Source of the DNA: JAABYT01 sp041581935
GTDB lineage: Bacteria > Pseudomonadota > Gammaproteobacteria > HK1
Direction of reading: 5' to 3'
Assembly: GCA_041581935.1 (NCBI GenBank)
Contig: JBFICP010000181.1
Location: 1 to 6,673, forward strand
Length of the DNA stretch: 6,673 nt
In this document: one piece after another, positions 4,973 through 6,673 of the stretch
Layout of the letters: each line of letters begins with the position of its first letter
How positions within the stretch are numbered: position 1 is the stretch's first letter
Program-made: the position numbers and the translations under genes
The notes under the pieces: generated by a model
What the model was told of the DNA's origin: nothing
Seen by the model: only the letters and a program-made list of their open reading frames with translations
Database searches by the model: none

Positions 4973-6520
4973 GTGATTCATTCTTCCGATGAAGCGCTCG
5001 CCCTGGTTCTGAACGCCTGGGACGACGCCGGTCTGGACATGCCGAAAAGGCAGCGCAGCCTGATCCGCCAGAGCGGCGCTCGCGGCAACGCACTGAGCGA
5101 CTCCGTTGTCGAAAAGATCAACAGCGCGTTGAAAAGCTATACGCCAGCCGATGCGCTCCCCGCATGCCTCGATGAGATCGATGGATACTACGGTGAAATG
5201 CTCGGCCGCAAGCAGGCTGCACGCGAAATTCAGGAACTGACGGGTCAACCCATTGGCCGAGTAAAAGTGCTCCCTGGCAAACGCAGTCGTATCGATAATC
5301 GATACGTCGATATGGTGATGCTTCTTTCACCCCTTGTATATTTCGACGCCATCATTTCATTGGAGTCGTTCGACGATAATTTCCTGAGCCGAATGGAGCT
5401 CGCATTTCTGAGCCGTCTGGACATACCGAGAAATTTGCACGAGGCCGAGCGCATCTATGCACGACTGCTCACTCTGCCGGATAAATTCGTCACTCAGACG
5501 GTGTTCGGTAAAGAGGTAGTAAAACAACCGTTTATGGCACAGATGATGTTCGCGGCGCTTCTCATGGGTAATCACGAGAAAGGTTCGGAACTTTGGCAAT
5601 TCAAGAAGGATTGCCTGGAAAACTGCCCCGATTACCTTCTCGAAATACCTGATTACCCAGACCCCGGCTCCGCCCGTCCGTCGGTTTGGTTGTCAATGGT
5701 CGGCGACCCGGACCTATTGGACATCATGCGGCAACGGGGCTCGGCGCGCCTGAAGGAAGATGTTACCAGCGCATCGGAGCACCGGGCTCGGCGGGAAGCG
5801 ACCACGGCGACCGTCGCCAGCGACGCTGTCCCGTCGGAAGTTCCGCTCGTTCAGCGCGTCGCGCCTGAGCAGGCGGAGCTGGCCGAACTGCTCAGCGCGT
5901 TCGACGCGTATTTTGGAGAACAGTACCCGGCGCTTTTCAAAAAGCTCCAACCGGGCGTCCTGGATGATCAGATCGACAAGCTGAATGAGGCGCTGACGCC
6001 CCTTCGTCTCAGCGAAGATGTTGCCACACTGTACAAATGGCACAACGGGCTTGAAATGCCGAGCATGATGTTCGGATTTCCGGAGCCGTCGACAATCGAG
6101 TCAGCGCTCCATCAATATCAGCAGTCCATAGAAATCCTCGGTGAGTTCTCCTGGACACGGGTATGGTTCCCGCTCGCATACGATGCGAGGACTTACCGGC
6201 TTGTGTTACTTGCAGAAGAGCGGTGCGGATCGACGCCGGTTCTACTCTATGATTTGGAGGAAGGATTGCTGACCGTGGAGCACCAGTCGATACAGGCCAT
6301 GGTGCAGTCGTATCTCGAGGCATATCGATCGGGGTTTGCCGCGTATGACGAGTCGACGGACGCGTTCGAGATCGACGAGCAACGCTTCAATGCTGTACGA
6401 ATCCAGAATAGCCCGCAGGCCTACGACTATCCGTCCAACCAGAAAGCGGCTTACGATATCGATGAACCTGCGGTGTGGCCGGACGTGTGGAGAAAGTACA
6501 AAGTCCGATCGGACAGCTGA
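4973..6520 (+). CDS. SMI1/KNR4 (SUKH)-domain protein with an unrecognised N-terminal region
   Basis: The product is 515 residues from a GTG at 4973. AGGAG (4957-4961), overlapping the LysR stop, precedes it by 11 bases. The next in-frame Met (residue 23, an ATG at 5039) has no ribosome-binding site. Residues 1-250 look mostly alpha-helical and match no family I recognise. Motifs visible there include RSRIDNRYVDM (108-118) and a stretch rich in Leu, Met and Phe (about 118-200). Residues 252-298 are a polar Arg/Ala/Thr/Ser linker. Residues about 303-455 resemble SMI1/KNR4: FGEQYPALFKKLQPG (314-328), LSEDVATLYKWHNG (346-359) and VWFPLAYDARTYRLVLL (397-413), the usual central strands after the helical start. 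A tail of about 60 residues is rich in Asp, Tyr and Asn. There is no signal peptide or membrane segment. SUKH domains often serve as immunity proteins in bacterial toxin systems, but no toxin is visible here, so that role is only possible. The stretch from about 5260 to 5640 looks less GC-rich than its neighbours, perhaps from transfer. Confidence 0.85.
   Translation: MIHSSDEALALVLNAWDDAGLDMPKRQRSLIRQSGARGNALSDSVVEKINSALKSYTPADALPACLDEIDGYYGEMLGRKQAAREIQELTGQPIGRVKVLPGKRSRIDNRYVDMVMLLSPLVYFDAIISLESFDDNFLSRMELAFLSRLDIPRNLHEAERIYARLLTLPDKFVTQTVFGKEVVKQPFMAQMMFAALLMGNHEKGSELWQFKKDCLENCPDYLLEIPDYPDPGSARPSVWLSMVGDPDLLDIMRQRGSARLKEDVTSASEHRARREATTATVASDAVPSEVPLVQRVAPEQAELAELLSAFDAYFGEQYPALFKKLQPGVLDDQIDKLNEALTPLRLSEDVATLYKWHNGLEMPSMMFGFPEPSTIESALHQYQQSIEILGEFSWTRVWFPLAYDARTYRLVLLAEERCGSTPVLLYDLEEGLLTVEHQSIQAMVQSYLEAYRSGFAAYDESTDAFEIDEQRFNAVRIQNSPQAYDYPSNQKAAYDIDEPAVWPDVWRKYKVRSDS
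5288..5306. repeat. 19-bp inverted repeat inside the SUKH-domain gene
   Basis: CGTATCGA (5288-5295) and TCGATACG (5299-5306) are perfect inverted halves around TAA. The site lies within the coding sequence for residues RIDNRY and in the less GC-rich part of the gene. It may be a binding site for a DNA-binding protein, or simply follow from the encoded residues. Confidence 0.3.
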
Positions 6521-6539
6521 AACATTTTTGATGTGCCGC

Positions 6540-6673
6540 TCAATCCCAGCGGTCGTCCTTCACCTGCACGATACCGTTCTCCACGCGCACCGGGAGGGTC
6601 GCCACCGGCTCGTAAGCGGGCGGCGTCAGCGCTTCGCCGGTCTTGATGTTGAAGCGCGCGCCGTGGCGCGGGC
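6540..6673 (-). CDS. Rieske-type [2Fe-2S] ferredoxin, C-terminal part (5' end off the right edge)
   Basis: The last 43 residues and the stop TGA (6542-6540) are present; the start lies outside the window. The visible sequence begins PRHGARFNIKTGEALTPPAY and ends VKDDRWD. The two bases before it (GC on the minus strand) fit the end of a TGC Cys codon, giving the second Rieske cluster motif Cys-Pro-x-His-Gly-x-x-Phe. The following GEAL..PPAYEPVATLPVRVENGIVQV matches the C-terminal strands of small soluble Rieske ferredoxins, such as those of aromatic dioxygenase systems and NirD-like proteins. The protein probably carries electrons to an oxygenase or reductase encoded further right; which one cannot be told here. 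It is convergent with the SUKH gene, with only 19 bases between the stops. Confidence 0.82.
   Translation of the reverse strand, partial: PRHGARFNIKTGEALTPPAYEPVATLPVRVENGIVQVKDDRWD

Noticed and set aside
4610..5248. A 212-codon minus-strand open frame across the LysR/SUKH junction.
   Set aside because: It is antisense to two genes with convincing protein sequence and has no domain features of its own.
6521..6539. ACAT-TTTTG-ATGT as a possible terminator between the convergent SUKH and Rieske genes.
   Set aside because: The stem is only four A/T-rich pairs and there is no GC-rich hairpin before the T-run, so it does not support an intrinsic terminator.

Overview
The window is GC-rich and gene-dense, with tight intergenic gaps, Shine-Dalgarno sequences of the AAGGAG type and typical proteobacterial families (a YbfB/YjiJ-type MFS transporter divergent from a LysR regulator, a GST, a Rieske ferredoxin). 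It looks like chromosomal DNA of a high-GC proteobacterium, probably gamma or beta. That assignment is inference from gene content and composition only. No rRNA, tRNA, insertion sequence or CRISPR array is visible, and there is no gene-free stretch longer than about 170 bases.

Layout from left to right. (1) Positions 1-1712, minus strand: the first 570 codons of a BTAD/winged-helix transcriptional regulator with TPR-like helices. It runs off the left edge without a stop, so it is easy to miss. (2) Positions 1713-1883: a divergent control region with a 16-bp palindrome and a short direct repeat. (3) Positions 1884-2165, plus strand: a small DUF4242 (SCO4226-like, nickel-binding family) protein, followed by a strong intrinsic terminator. 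(4) Positions 2258-4017, minus strand: a two-gene operon of a YbfB/YjiJ-type MFS transporter and a glutathione S-transferase, joined by an ATGA stop/start overlap. (5) Positions 4018-4093: an AT-richer divergent promoter region with a TTCA-N7-TGAA dyad typical of LysR-type operators. (6) Positions 4094-4957, plus strand: a LysR-family regulator. (7) Positions 4973-6520, plus strand: a 515-residue protein with an unrecognised alpha-helical N-terminal region and a C-terminal SMI1/KNR4 (SUKH) domain. It begins 15 bases after the LysR stop. (8) Positions 6540-6673, minus strand: the C-terminal end of a Rieske-type [2Fe-2S] ferredoxin whose start lies beyond the right edge.

Two regulatory modules can be read. 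The BTAD regulator and the DUF4242 gene share a divergent intergenic region, so the regulator is a plausible controller of the small gene. The LysR protein probably controls the divergent MFS-GST operon, a layout suggesting export and/or glutathione-dependent handling of one small molecule that is probably also the LysR ligand. The SUKH protein is the least explained gene. Its N-terminal region matches no family I recognise, and its middle part looks less GC-rich than its neighbours.
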